This document shows positions 26,801-35,829 of a stretch of 64,000 nucleotides of DNA, one piece after another. Positions within the stretch are counted from its first letter, which is position 1, and each line of letters begins with the position of its first letter. The notes below the pieces were generated by a model. That model searched no databases. It was not told the origin of the DNA and saw nothing but the letters and a program-made list of their open reading frames with translations. Source of the DNA: Okapia johnstoni (taxonomy: Eukaryota > Chordata > Mammalia > Artiodactyla > Giraffidae); the NCBI GenBank assembly GCA_024291935.2, contig JAGTYA010000026.1, positions 8,908,001-8,972,000 of the forward strand, in the 5' to 3' direction. The translations under genes and the position numbers were made by a program.

Positions 26801-28356
26801 TGTTCCTTCTCTAGAAACTCTTTCAGTTCCAATAAAGCAGTTTCATAATAATAATAAAAAGCTATTCTGAAATGCCCCTAGATCTTATGGTGACATTATT
26901 TCTGTGCCCAGTACAGAGATCTCTGTGGCAACAAAATCTCATTCTTCACCATGAGTCCAATCCTACATTTCCATCTGTAGCTCCTTGGGGACTAAGACAA
27001 CCCCCCAACAGTATAAATTGTCTATCAGAACTCAATAAAGACTTATTTATGAAACAATTAATCATAAACTCTGAAAATAACACAGCACAGGGCAGCAATG
27101 ATCTGGAGACACACCTATCTGAGAGATGGCCATATATGAAGCCTCCCACCAGCATTCCAGCCATGAATAGGGATTGAGCCACTGGTTTCTGTGACTGATG
27201 ATCACATACGAAGTCCCACTGGAAGAGAAGGAAACCAGCACAGAGGAGCTTCACAGAATCTTATAGTCTTATAGCCCTCAACGCTCACTCAGTCAAAAAG
27301 CCATCAATGAAATTCATGTCCGCTGGCTTCTCTTTACCACATTTACTGATCTATATCATTCATGTCTCAGCTTATGCATTGTTTTTTTCTAATAATCTTC
27401 AACTAAATCGTCTAGGTTATATTAGGGCCAATCGTCATATTCACTTAACACTGCATACCTCAGTGGTTCTCAATCATTTCCACACACTGAAAACTTTGAG
27501 GTTGCTTTTTCAACAACCTAGATTTTTCAACAGCTCTAGATTTCACACCTAGAGCAAAATGCACTCTGATTTGCTTGTATGACAAGCATCCAGGAAATGA
27601 CTTTAAAAAAAATACTAGTACAAATATTTATAATTTGCAACTAGACTGAGAGCAAATGACCAAGAATAATTTTTCACAATTTATATCAAGTAATTCTCAC
27701 ATTATGTGAGAAGTGACAGTTAGGAAAGTAAACTTAAAGCTTTGTGATACTAAAATTCATATTCAGTTGTTGATTTCACTGTTATCAATTGTGCTTGGCA
27801 ATTAAATAAATGAATAATCAGTTTTCTTAAAAGAATGAAAGAGAGCTGGCTACACTGTCTACTCAGTGAGTGAAGACATGAATCTTCAGACATGACTTTG
27901 TGTTATCCTAAATACCCAGACCATATATTCACAAGAAGTAAATGGGGCCTTTACCTCAGTCACAATGGTGGAGGAGAATAAGCTGTGGTCATATACCCAG
28001 CCGTCCACACAGGGCTCCGTGTCCAGGCCAGTCATGTTGGGGAAGGTCTCATTCAGGTGAAGGAGTTGCCACTGAGGGTGGAGGAAGCGATAACATTTCT
28101 CTGGCTTTAAGTTTGAATCCAGTGGGATGGAGATTCTCAGGAGAACATCAGAACTGAGGAATCCAGTGTCATTATCAGAGACAGTGTCATTATCAAGAAT
28201 GCGGACCCAGCAACGATGATGAGGAACGGCCGCAGTGAAGTTCTCCAGAAGTATTTGACAAACTATTACCATGAGGGAAGGAAGAGTTAAAACCATCTGA
28301 AGGATCTGGAATTTTCCCAGGCCACCAACTTCATCCAGGAGCTCCTCAAAGGCCAT
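5796..28356 (-). CDS. SLC22A9-like: SLC22A9/10/25-like organic anion transporter, complete (gene 1)
   Basis: Ten-exon gene for a 12-helix major-facilitator protein of the plasma membrane. SLC22 members of this branch move organic anions such as steroid sulfates; the substrate of this copy is inferred from family only. Exon coordinates, 5' to 3': 28,356-27,955; 27,218-27,115; 17,705-17,551; 17,447-17,279; 16,125-16,002; 15,304-15,189; 11,748-11,534; 9,506-9,398; 8,914-8,711; 5,823-5,796. All exons join in frame, all borders are GT-AG, and the total is 541 residues against roughly 550 for human relatives. Diagnostic motifs are the glycosylated first loop, GHLSDRFGRK after helix 2 (residues 164-173), WLVESARWL near 278-286 and LQPETR near the C-terminus. 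No stop or frameshift is seen. Which family member it is cannot be decided without a tree. The last exon is the least certain part. Confidence 0.88.
6327..8188 (-). mobile_element. L1 with 5' inversion in intron 9 of gene 1
   Basis: From 6,327 to about 7,174 the young L1 3' UTR and ORF2 C-terminus run antisense. From about 7,175 to 8,188 the upstream ORF2 segment runs in plus orientation, ending at 'gaggtaccatttcac', which in intact L1 lies only some 30 bp before the start of the other part. This is the signature of twin priming. 'cacttttc' at 6,319-6,326 and 8,189-8,196 is the likely target duplication. It contains a 199-bp tandem duplication. Confidence 0.88.
7196..7593 (+). repeat. 199-bp tandem duplication inside the L1
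   Basis: The block 7,196-7,394, beginning 'acctcgaatagcc' and ending 'cttatcttcgacaa', is repeated at 7,395-7,593 with only a few differences. The unit lies in ORF2 and is not found doubled in the other L1 copies of the window. Confidence 0.93.
8197..8710. other. unique part of intron 9, gene 1
   Basis: No young repeat. It aligns with 53,420-53,939 and 45,880-46,390 next to exon 9 of gene 2, so it is ancestral intron sequence shared by the paralogues. Confidence 0.6.
8711..8914 (-). CDS. SLC22A9-like: gene 1 exon 9 (residues 466-532)
   Basis: 204 bp. It encodes helices 11-12 ([19 protein letters not shown]) and the C-terminal SLC22 signature [15 protein letters not shown], ending VEN plus AA of a lysine codon. 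Acceptor CATTTAG|A, donor AATAA|GTGAGT. Confidence 0.95.
8915..9397. other. intron 8 of gene 1
   Basis: AT-rich, free of recognised repeats, and similar to 54,144-54,611 in gene 2. Confidence 0.6.
9398..9506 (-). CDS. SLC22A9-like: gene 1 exon 8 (residues 430-464)
   Basis: 109 bp, the family length. It begins with [13 protein letters not shown], a typical start of this exon in SLC22A9-like genes, and ends LELLPTLVR. Acceptor GTCCCCAG|AA, donor GTCAG|GTATAT. Confidence 0.95.
10190..10423 (-). mobile_element. Bov-tA SINE with 13-C run
   Basis: Antisense Bov-tA from 'gttgctgttgttgtttagt' to 'gagccatcagagaagtccc'. A run of 13 C at 10,260-10,272 replaces the usual 'gcccaccaggc' context. 'tcaaaatt' on both sides may be the target duplication. 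Confidence 0.87.
10998..11214 (-). mobile_element. Bov-tA SINE with 13-bp target duplication
   Basis: Antisense Bov-tA ending 'gagccaccagggaagccc'. 'aaaagagtgaatg' at 10,985-10,997 and 11,215-11,227 fixes both borders. Confidence 0.93.
11534..11748 (-). CDS. SLC22A9-like: gene 1 exon 7 (residues 358-428)
   Basis: 215 bp, the family length. It encodes helices 8 and 9 with [18 protein letters not shown] and the repeated cytoplasmic-loop motif NHMGRRPTQ, ending ANTFVPQ plus one base. Acceptor TTACTACAG|A, donor CCCAAG|GTGAGA. The reading frame is open throughout. Confidence 0.95.
11929..12240 (+). mobile_element. BovB 3' fragment
   Basis: Sense BovB: remnants of the region following [10 protein letters not shown], the [13 protein letters not shown] segment and the terminal 'tccatggggtcgcagag'. 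Damaged by stops. Confidence 0.82.
12241..12944. other. gene 1 intron 6, nothing recognised
   Basis: Unique-looking sequence between two BovB pieces. No exon with family features is present. The corresponding sequence is absent from gene 2, whose intron 6 is only 334 bp. Confidence 0.5.
12945..13430 (-). mobile_element. BovB 3' fragment, well preserved
   Basis: The minus strand reads a 109-codon open piece of the BovB C-terminus ([42 protein letters not shown]). It lies next to the plus-strand BovB at 11,929, so the intron carries an inverted BovB pair. Confidence 0.88.
13646..13851 (-). mobile_element. Bov-tA SINE with 13-bp target duplication
   Basis: Antisense Bov-tA. 'aacactcaaataa' at 13,633-13,645 and 13,852-13,864 flanks it exactly. 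Confidence 0.93.
14222..14897. repeat. about 89-bp direct repeat, spaced 587 bp
   Basis: 14,222-14,310 and 14,809-14,897 share 'ggttggttacattttta' and 'gacatattcattga' with about one difference in ten. The sequence between is AT-rich and looks like an old decayed repeat. This fits an old insertion or tandem duplication inside intron 6. Confidence 0.75.
14898..15188. other. intron 6 sequence next to exon 6
   Basis: Nothing recognised. Only the last bases before exon 6 resemble gene 2. Confidence 0.4.
15189..15304 (-). CDS. SLC22A9-like: gene 1 exon 6 (residues 319-356)
   Basis: 116 bp. It encodes the second part of the cytoplasmic loop, [14 protein letters not shown], then [17 protein letters not shown]. 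The acceptor follows a TTG-repeat tract, ...TTGAAG|GG; the donor is GTGAG|GTGGGC. Gene 2 has the same structure at 56,805-56,920. Confidence 0.93.
15405..15631 (-). mobile_element. Bov-tA SINE
   Basis: Antisense Bov-tA beginning after a short 'gtgtgtgtgtg' and ending 'gcgccacccggaaagcccc'. It lies in intron 5 of gene 1; gene 2 lacks it at the same place. Confidence 0.88.
16002..16125 (-). CDS. SLC22A9-like: gene 1 exon 5 (residues 278-318)
   Basis: 124 bp. It encodes [10 protein letters not shown], the SLC22 signature at the start of the large cytoplasmic loop, then [17 protein letters not shown]. Acceptor CTTCAG|G, donor ATGGAG|GTGAGC, phase 0. Confidence 0.95.
16126..17278. other. intron 4 of gene 1
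   Basis: An AT-microsatellite and A-run near 16,377-16,415, otherwise unique. The left part resembles 57,531-57,860 beyond gene 2 exon 5. A further exon is not expected between exons 4 and 5. Confidence 0.5.
17279..17447 (-). CDS. SLC22A9-like: gene 1 exon 4 (residues 222-276)
   Basis: 169 bp, the family length. Ile221 is split across the intron, followed by [10 protein letters not shown] and two hydrophobic segments (helices 5 and 6). Acceptor TTCTTCCAG|TT, donor TCAAG|GTATGA. It lies only 103 bp from exon 3. Confidence 0.95.
17551..17705 (-). CDS. SLC22A9-like: gene 1 exon 3 (residues 170-220)
   Basis: 155 bp, the family length. It completes the split Arg and continues [10 protein letters not shown], finishing the GxxxDRxGRK motif. 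Helices 3 and 4 follow, including [18 protein letters not shown]. Acceptor TTCGTAG|G, donor CTCA|GTAAGT. It is separated from exon 2 by a 9.4-kb intron full of L1 sequence. Confidence 0.95.
17706..19199. other. intron 2 of gene 1, proximal part
   Basis: No SLC22 exon and no young repeat recognised. A 138-codon open frame on the minus strand near 18,495-18,911 has no family resemblance that I can see and is treated as chance. Confidence 0.45.
19200..24765 (+). mobile_element. near-full-length L1, dead, in intron 2
   Basis: It opens in L1 5' UTR sequence ('tggagtgggaacactc' followed by 'ccaagaccctaaactacc'). A broken ORF1 lies at about 19,600-20,500. ORF2 runs from about 20,570 with endonuclease, reverse transcriptase and C-terminal regions, all interrupted by stops and frameshifts. 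A 3' UTR and A-rich tail end near 24,765. It is antisense to gene 1. Confidence 0.88.
24766..25212. other. unique intron 2 sequence
   Basis: AT-rich, no feature seen. Confidence 0.45.
25213..25376 (-). mobile_element. L1 3' end fragment
   Basis: Antisense T-rich tail and young L1 3' UTR ('acaatattgtagtgg', 'catgaatcagccatggg', 'ccatccctctgggtc'). Confidence 0.88.
25590..26010 (+). mobile_element. BovB internal fragment
   Basis: The sense strand keeps [24 protein letters not shown], [14 protein letters not shown] and [17 protein letters not shown] pieces of the BovB polyprotein, with internal deletions between them. It is followed directly by an L1. Confidence 0.85.
26011..26790 (+). mobile_element. 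older L1 3' end
   Basis: ORF2 C-terminus ([27 protein letters not shown]) followed by an older-type 3' UTR ending 'caactatactccaataaaa'. The 3' UTR has a local amplification of 'taacactactatg' words at 26,515-26,612. Confidence 0.85.
26515..26612. repeat. short tandem words in L1 3' UTR
   Basis: Irregular copies of 'actactatgtataac' and 'aacactactatg'. A simple-repeat expansion within the L1. Confidence 0.75.
26791..27114. other. intron 2 next to exon 2
   Basis: No repeat or further exon recognised. Confidence 0.4.
27115..27218 (-). CDS. SLC22A9-like: gene 1 exon 2 (residues 135-168 and part of 169)
   Basis: 104 bp, the usual length of this SLC22 exon. It starts WDFVCD after a ...TCTTCCAG acceptor and ends with GHLSD plus two bases of an arginine codon, donor AG|GTGTGT. 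It carries helix 2 and the first half of the family motif after it. Confidence 0.95.
27219..27954. other. intron 1 of gene 1
   Basis: 736 bp, unique-looking, bounded by matched GT-AG sites. No feature inside. Confidence 0.6.
27955..28356 (-). CDS. SLC22A9-like: gene 1 exon 1 (residues 1-134)
   Basis: The start ATG is followed by G at +4 and opens [12 protein letters not shown], the usual SLC22A9-branch start. Helix 1 is about residues 16-37. The large extracellular loop follows, with N-glycosylation sequons at N39, N56, N62, N102 and N107 and loop cysteines C49, C88 and C116. The exon ends STIVTE and the donor reads GAG|GTAAAG, phase 0, as in the family. Confidence 0.95.
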
Positions 28357-28911
28357 TGGGCAAAGTCAATCTTCAAGAAGAGTCAGAATGACCTCAGTTC
28401 TATCTTTAAAGGGAGAAAAGGCTTTCCTTTCATTAATTCATGTTAGATCTGTGTGACTCACACCAGTGCCTCATCAATGTGTCCCATCCCCTCTCTACTG
28501 CAACAGAGCAGTGGGAGAAATTTCCTCAGTCTTTCTGGAATCAGGAAGTATCACTGTTTAAGTAAAGTTACAAAGAAAGTTATTTACCAAAGACACTTAT
28601 GTGATGACCATTAAATCTGTTTAAAGATTTACTCTCGGAAAACACTTCCCCTTAGTTATTCTTTAAAATCAATATTGGACTTCAGCATGTACATATTCTC
28701 TAAATGTGTTAAAATAAGACTGCCACACAGTCTTCAATCGTTTCCAGAAAACAGAATTTGAGACACATAGAAGTGAACTGCTTTATGATTTTCCTGTGGA
28801 AAGAAGATAAGATAAGCGTTTTTCTTGTTTTTTCATTGAATTTAGATTAAAATAATTAACAAAATATAATCCTTTGTTTTTAATTAAAACAAGGTGGAAT
28901 GTGGTGCAGTA
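28357..28911 (-). promoter_or_regulatory. 5' UTR and proximal promoter region of gene 1
   Basis: Unique sequence upstream of the ATG, cut off at 28,912 by an L1 insertion. A CTTTAAAG word on the minus strand about 60 bases before the ATG is the nearest TATA-like element. It is not a CpG island. No transcription-factor site can be named with confidence. If the promoter extends further, the L1 at 28,922 separates it. Confidence 0.35.
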
Positions 28912-28921
28912 ACTACATTTT

Positions 28922-31154
28922 TTAAAATGTATGTATTTTTTAATTGAAGAATAGTTATTTTACAGAATTTTGTTGTTTTCTGTCAAACCTCAACATGAAT
29001 CAGTCATAGGTATACTTATGTCCCCTCCCTCTTGAACCTCCTTCCCATCACCTTCCCCATCTCACCCCTCTAGGCTGATACAGAGCCCTGGTTTGAGTTC
29101 CCTGAGACATACAGCAAATTCCCATTGGCTATCTACTTTACATATGGTAACGTAAGTTTCCATGTTACTCTCTCCATACGTCTCACCCTCTCCTCCCCTC
29201 TCTTTGTGTCCATAAGTCTATTCTCTATGTCTGTTTCTCCATTGCTTCCCTGTAAATAAATTCTTCAGTGCCATCTTTCTAGATTCCATACATAGGTGTT
29301 AGAATATGATATTTATCTTTCTCTTTCTGACTCACATCACTCTGTATAATAGGCTCTGGGTTCGTCCACCTCTTTGCAACTGACTCAACTGTGTTTCTTT
29401 TTATGGCTGAGTAATATTCCATTGTGTATATGTACCACAACTTCTTTATCCATTCATCTGTCAGTGGACATCTAGGATGCTTCCATGTTCTAGCTATTGT
29501 AAATACTGCTGCAGTGAGCACTGGGGTACATGTGTCTTTTTCAATTTTGTTTTCCTCAGGGTATATGCCTAGGAGTGGGATTGCTAGGTCATATGGTGGT
29601 TTTGTTCCTAGTTTTTTAAGGAATTTCCATACCACCTTCCATTGTGGCTGTATCAATTTGCATTCCCACCAACAGAGCAAGAGGGTTCCCTTTTCTCCAC
29701 ACCCTCTCCACACCCTTAAAAACATTCTTAAGCATTTACTGTTTGTAGACTTTTTGATAATGGCCATTCTGACTGGTGTGAGGCGATGTCTCATTGTAGC
29801 TTTGATTTGCATTTCTCTAATAATGAGTGACACTGAGTATCTTTTCATGTGTTTGTTAGCCATCTGTATGTCTTCTTTGTAGAAATGTCTGTTTAGGTCT
29901 TTTTCCCACTTTTTGATTGGGTTGTTTGCTTTTCTGGAATTGAGTTGTATGAGCTGCTTGCGTATTTTGAAAATTAAGCCTTTGTCAGTTGATTCATTGG
30001 TTATTATTTTCTCCCATTCTGAGGGTTGTCTTTTCACCTTTGCTGTGCAAAAGCTTTTAAGTTTAATCAGGTCCCACTTGTTTACTTTTGTTTTTATTTC
30101 CATTACTCTAGGAGGCGGGTCATAGAGGATCTTGCTTTGATTTATGTTATCGAGTGTTCTGCCTATGTTTTCCTCTAAGAGTTTTATAATTTCTGGTCTT
30201 ACATTTAGGTCTTTAATCCATTTTGAGTTTATCTTTGAGTATGGTGTTAGGAAGTGTGATAATTTCATTCTTTCACATGTAGCTGTCCAGTTTTCCCAGC
30301 ACCATTTATTGAAGAGGCTGTCTTTGTCTCATTGTATATTCTTGCCTTCTTTTTAAAAAACAAGGTACCCAAAAGTGCATGGGTTTATTTCTGGGCTTTT
30401 TCTATCTTGTTCCATTGGTCTAGATTTCCGTGTTTGTGCCAGGAACAAGACAAGCGTGTCCACTCTCACCACTATTTTTCAACATAGTTTTGGAAGTCCT
30501 AGCTACAGCAATCAGAGAAGAAAAAGAAAGAAAAGGAATCCAGATTGGAAAAGAAGAAGTAAAGCTCTCATTGCTTGCAGATGACATGATACTTTACATA
30601 GAAAACCCTACAGATATTATCAGAAAATTACTAGAGCTAATCAGTGAGTTTAGCAAAGTCACAGGATACAAAATCAATACCCAGAAATCAATTGCATTCC
30701 CATATACTAACAATGAAAAATCAAAAAGAGAAATTAAGGAATCAATCCCATTCACCATTGCAACAAAAAGAATAAAATATCTAGGAATAAACCTACCTAA
30801 GGAGACAAAAGAACTATACAGAAAATTACAAGACACTGATTAAAGAAATCAAAGATGACATAAACAGATGGAGAGATATTCCATGTTCATGGATTGGAAG
30901 AATCAATATTGTGAAAATGACTATACTACCAAATGCAATCTACAGATTCAATGTGATCCCTATCAAATTACCAATGGCATTTTTCACAGAATTAGAACAA
31001 AAAAAAATGTCACAATTCATATGGAAATGGAGAAGACACCAAACCGCCAAAGCAGTCTTGAGAAAGAAGAATGGAGCTGGAGGAATCAACCTTCCTGACT
31101 TCAGATTATACTACAAAGCTACAGTCATCAAGATAGCATGGTAGTGGCACAACT
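28922..31154 (-). mobile_element. L1 with 5' inversion upstream of gene 1
   Basis: 28,922 to about 30,441 is antisense L1 (3' UTR and ORF2 C-terminus, including a 329-codon open frame at 29,279-30,268). About 30,442-31,154 is the adjoining reverse-transcriptase region in plus orientation ([12 protein letters not shown]). In L1 order the two parts abut at 'tggcacaa'. 'actacatttt' at 28,912-28,921 and 31,155-31,164 is the target duplication. The only sizeable frame is L1 coding debris, not a host gene. Confidence 0.92.
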
Positions 31155-31164
31155 ACTACATTTT

Positions 31165-31917
31165 GGTAACTGACATTCTCCATCAAATTAAATCACACCA
31201 GGACCTCACAATAAGTTTAAATTCTTCCAAATAAAGATACAAGAGAGAAGTAGTGATAGGTAAGCTCACATAAGGGTTTATTTTCTCAGGTTTATTTATT
31301 TATTTAACAGAATATATTAAGGATCTTTTATGTGGTGATGCTCAGAATCCTGATGAATTGATCATTTTCTCATTATGAACTTGGCTCCTTTATCTCTAGT
31401 AATGCTCCTCAATTTCAACTGTGTATTTTCTTATATTAATATAACCATTCCAGATTTCTTATAATTTACATGCTATAACGTTCATAAACATTTTTAATTG
31501 GTGTGTTTTAGGAGATTATTATAGATTCACATGCAACTGCAGGAAATAATATGAGAAACTGCATGCACTTCACCCAGCTTTCCAAAATTATAATATTTGT
31601 AAAATTATAGTATAATGTTACTATTAGTTTTTTGAGAGTGATACAGTATACTGATCTTATCCAGATTTCCCAATCAGTTTTACCTGTATTTGTGTGTGTG
31701 TGTGTGTGTGTCACACTGAGTACCAAAAAGATATATCATCTGTGTAGCTTCCTGTGCCCATCACCACAGTCAAGATACTAAAGAATTCTTAACTAAAGTA
31801 TTCTTCTTGTTGTACTGATATAAATATACCATCTGCCCTTGCTCCTATTATTCCCTTTCCAATTTTGGCAACGATTAGTCAGTTTTCCATTTTTTAAACT
31901 CTGTCACTTACAGCTGT
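31165..31917. other. intergenic, probably ancient repeat
   Basis: No gene seen. It contains a (TG)n run at 31,691-31,711 and AT-rich sequence resembling old L1 3' material. Confidence 0.45.
31691..31711. repeat. (TG)n microsatellite
   Basis: Ten perfect TG units plus one T. Confidence 0.95.
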
Positions 31918-32579
31918 TTTAGAGGGGAGGGATCAAGATGGTGGTGTAAGAGGACATGAAGCTCACCTACCTCCATAATAATATCAAAAATAAAAATAAC
32001 TTCTCACACAAGCAAGAGCTAAAAGAATTCAACAATACTAAGCCTAAACTAAATGAAATGCTGAAGGGTCTTCTCTAAATAGAGAATGAGCAAGGATATA
32101 AAGAAAAGAGATAATCACAGTAGGAAAGGCAAATATATAGAAATGATTGAAGATTAGCAAAATAAGCCAGTATGTAGATTAGAAGAGATATAAACTTATA
32201 AAGACAATTATAAATACAATACACAGTAAAAAGGATAAGTGTGTAGATACAAATAAGACATCAAAAAATGTAGGCGGAAGTACAAAAATGTAGATCTTTT
32301 AGAATGTTGTTGAACTTAAATGAATCTAGGTTACAGAAAGAAAATATAGTGGTGAACTTCATGGTAACCACAAATAGACAACAGATTCACAAAAACCAAA
32401 AAGAAAGAAAGCATAGTAAAAAAGAAAATCATCAAACTATAAAAGGAAAAACAAAAAGAAGAAGAAATGAAAAGGGAGAACTACGTAAACAATTAGAAAG
32501 CAAAATTTAAGATTAAGTACATGCTCTCAATAATTACTTTAAATGTCAACAGACTAAACAGTCAGATCAAAAGTCAGAG

Positions 32580-32760
32580 GGGCAAATCTGGTGCACTGGG
32601 ACAAGCCAGAGGGGTGGGATGGGGAGGGAGGTGGGAAGCGGGTTCTGAATGGGTTGACACATGTACACCCGTGGCTGATTAATGTCAATGTATGGAAAAA
32701 ACCTCCACAATATTGTAAAGTAATTAGCCTCCAATTAAAATAAATAAATTAATCTTTTAA
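32580..32760 (+). mobile_element. young L1 3' end nested in old L1
   Basis: Starts within the L1 3' UTR ('tgggatggggagggaggtgg') and ends with the A-rich tail. 'aaaagtcagag' at 32,569-32,579 and 32,761-32,771 is the target duplication. Confidence 0.93.
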
Positions 32761-33800
32761 AAAAGTCAGAGTGGGTAATTGGATTAAAAAAATAAGAACC
32801 TGCAGTATGCTGTCCACCAGAGATTCACATCAAGACAAAAGACACAGACTGAAAGTGTGGGAAAAGATATTTTGTTCAAATGGAAACAAGAGATCAGGAG
32901 TATCAATCATGTCAGACAAAACAGACTTTAAAACAAAGAGATAAAGAAAGACAAAGAAGGTCATAAATAATGATAAAGAGATCAATACAAGAAGAGGATA
33001 TTACATTCATCAAAATACACACACCCAATATAGGAGCACTTATATATATAAATGCTAATAAACATAAAGGGAGAAAATGACAATAATGCAGAAGTTGTGG
33101 GATACTGTAAACCCCTCTGACATCAGTGAAGAGAATATTCAGAAAGAAAAGCAATAAAGCAAAAGAGGTCCTAAATAACACAATGGTGGACTCAATTGAT
33201 ATCCAAAACAAAAACAAACAAACAAAACAGAATACGCATTCTTTAAATTGTGCATAGAATGTTCTCCAGGACAGACTACATACTAGGTAACCAAACGAGC
33301 CTCAACAAATTTAAGAAGATAGAAATTATATCAAGCATATTTTCTGACCACAATGTTATGAAGCTAGAAATCAATTTCAGGAAAAAAAAACAGAAAAGAA
33401 TAAATATGTGAAGACTATACAACATACTACTAAAAACCCAGTGAGTTAATGATCACATCAAAGAGGAAACCCAATGAGCTAATGATGCAAAAAAAGCCAA
33501 TTCTAAGATGGAAGTTTAGAGCTGTACATGCCTCACCAAGGGACAAGAAAAATCTTAGATAAAAGACCTCACGTACTATCTAAAATAATCAGAAAAAAAA
33601 AGCCCAAAGTCAGCAGAAGAAGGAAATAATAAAGATCAGTGAGGATATAAATAAACTAGAGCTTTAAAAATCAGTGGTAAAGATCGAAGGAACCAAGAGC
33701 TAACATTTTGAAAAGATAAACAAAATTGATAAACCTCTAGGCTCAGAGGTTTGACAAACTTCCAGACTCACCAAAAGTAAATGATAGAGGACTCAAATAA

Positions 33801-34214
33801 ACCATTACATCTGAGAAGTTTGCTCAGCAAATTGATGAGATGCACTGAGAACTGCAATGCCTGCAGCTGGCAGGCACAATTCTCCGCAACACCTGACCAC
33901 AAATCGCACAACCAATGCTTCGAAAGTTGAACGAATTGGGCTACAAAGTTTTGCCTCACCCCTACAAAGTTTTGCCTCACCCACCATATTCACCTGACAC
34001 TGCTTGCCAACTGACTACCACTTAAAACATCTCAACAACTTTATGTTTCCACAACCAGAAGGAGGCAGAAAATGCTTTCCAAGAGTTCATTGAATCCCGA
34101 AGCATGCATTTTTATGGTATAGGAATAAATAAACATTTCTCATTGGCAAAAATGTGTTGATTGTAATGGTTCTTATTTTGATTAATAAAAGTGTATTTAA
34201 GCCTAAAAAAACAC
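33801..34214 (+). mobile_element. mariner (Hsmar1-like) transposase fragment
   Basis: The sense reading shows decayed C-terminal mariner transposase: a QQIDEMH-like start near 33,826, KLNELGYKVLPHP near 33,925, and QKEAENAFQEFIESRS near 34,057, then a 3' end close to 'tattttgattaataaa'. Stops and indels make it non-coding. A 21-bp block 'ctacaaagttttgcctcacc' is duplicated in tandem at about 33,940-33,981. It lies within the old L1. Confidence 0.82.
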
Positions 34215-35311
34215 TGAGAATGAAAGAAGAGAAATAATGATAACTGATGCCATAGAAATACAGGAAAAAAAACCCAACCAAAATTGAATACTATGAACAA
34301 ATATATGCCAACAAATTGGACAACTTAGAAGAAATAAACAAATTTCTAGAAACATACTGCTTGCCAAAAATAAGTCAAGATGAAACAGACAATTTGAACA
34401 GACCAATCACTGTGTGTGAAGTAGAGTCTGTATTTTTTTTTAATCCCTGCCAAAGAAAAGTCCAGGACTGGACAGCTTCACTGAAGAATTCTACCAAATA
34501 TATAAGGAAGAAATTAAACCTGTTCTTCTCAAAACTTTACCAGAAAATGAAGATGAGGTAACACTCCCAACTTCATTCTACAAGGCTGCTCTTATTACCC
34601 TGATACCAAAAGCAGACAACACCAGAAACAAAAGAAAATCACATGCCCATATCTTTGATGAATATAGATGCAAAAATCCTCAACAAAAAATATTACCAAG
34701 CTAAATCCAACAGTATATAAAAAGGGTCATTTACCGTGATCAAATTGGGTTTATCCCAGGGTCACAAGAAAGACAAAAAAAATCACATAATTAGCTCAAT
34801 GGACAAAGAAGACACATTTGACAAAATTCAACATCCATTCATTATAAAACCTTTCATCAAAGTGGTTATAGCAGGAACATAACTCAACATAATAAAGGCC
34901 TCTTAACAAAACCACCTACAGCCAATGTAATACTCAAAGGTAAAATGTCAAAAGACTTCTGGTAAATTCAGGAACAAGATAAAGATATCTACTTTCACCA
35001 CTTCTATTTAACCAAGTACTGAATGTCCTGGGCATACCAATCAGACAAGGAAAAGAACTAAAATGTATCCAAATGGGAAGGGAAGAGATAAAACTATCAC
35101 TATTTGTAGATGACATGATACTCTCTACAGAACACCCTAAAGTCACTACCAACAAACTGTTAGAGGTAATGAATGAAGTTAGCAAGGCTATAGGACACAA
35201 GATTCATACAGAGACCTATTGCATTTCTATGCACTTATAATGGAATATCTGAAAGAAAACATTAAAAAAAAACTATCATGTTGAAAATTGTATCGAGATG
35301 CAAATAAAATG

Positions 35312-35512
35312 AAAAGTGAAAGTGTTAGTCACTCAGTCACGTCCGATCCTTTGCCACCCCATGGACTATAGCCTGCCAGGCTCCTCTGTCCATGGGATTC
35401 TCCAGGCAAGAATACTGGAGTGGGTTGCCATGCCCTCCTCCAGGGGATCTTCCCAACCCAGGGATCGAATCCAGGTCTCACACATGGCCGGCGGATTCTT
35501 TACCTGGGAAGC
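35312..35512 (-). mobile_element. Bov-tA SINE
   Basis: Antisense Bov-tA from 'gtgttagtcactcagtcac' to 'ttacctgggaagcc', slightly shortened near the tRNA-like end. Confidence 0.88.
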
Positions 35513-35525
35513 CTATTCTATGTGT

Positions 35526-35829
35526 GAAAGTCGCTCAGTCCTGTCCAACTCTTTGCCACCCCATGGAATAGTCTATGGAATTCTCCAGGCCAGAATATTG
35601 GAGATGGTAGCCATTCCCTTCTACAGGGGATCTTCCCAACCCAGGGATTGAACCCAGGTTTCCTGCATTGCAGGTGAATTCTTTACCAGCTGAGCCACCA
35701 GGGAAGCCCCAGAATACTGAAGTGGGTAGCCTATTCCTTCTCCAGCAGATCTTCCTGACCCAGGAATCAAACTGGGGTCTCCTGCATTGCAGGTAGATTC
35801 TCTACCTGCTGAGCTACCAGGGAAGCCCC
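35526..35829 (-). mobile_element. composite Bov-A2-type SINE with 11-bp target duplication
   Basis: One full and one partial antisense unit in tandem (35,526-35,709 and 35,710-35,829), each ending 'gagc(c/t)accagggaagcccc'. 'attctatgtgt' at 35,515-35,525 and 35,830-35,840 shows that the pair inserted together. Confidence 0.92.

Larger units (their letters stand above)
31918..35300 (+). mobile_element. old L1 with nested insertions
   Basis: It starts with 'ggggagggatcaagatggtg', typical of an L1 5' end, loses most of ORF1, then shows decayed ORF2 endonuclease (32,790-33,420) and reverse-transcriptase (34,290-35,260) segments. It is interrupted by a young L1 3' end at 32,580-32,760 and a mariner fragment at 33,801-34,214. 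There are many stops. Confidence 0.82.

Noticed and set aside
26872..27177. plus-strand open frame overlapping exon 2 of gene 1
   Set aside because: Antisense shadow of the real exon and its intron.
29279..30268. 329-codon open frame on the minus strand, longest in the window
   Set aside because: It is the C-terminal part of L1 ORF2 ([10 protein letters not shown] and similar) inside an L1 with target duplication, not a host gene.
33768..33993. two overlapping open frames on the minus strand with duplicated words
   Set aside because: They are the antisense of a mariner fragment; the repeated residues come from a 21-bp DNA duplication.
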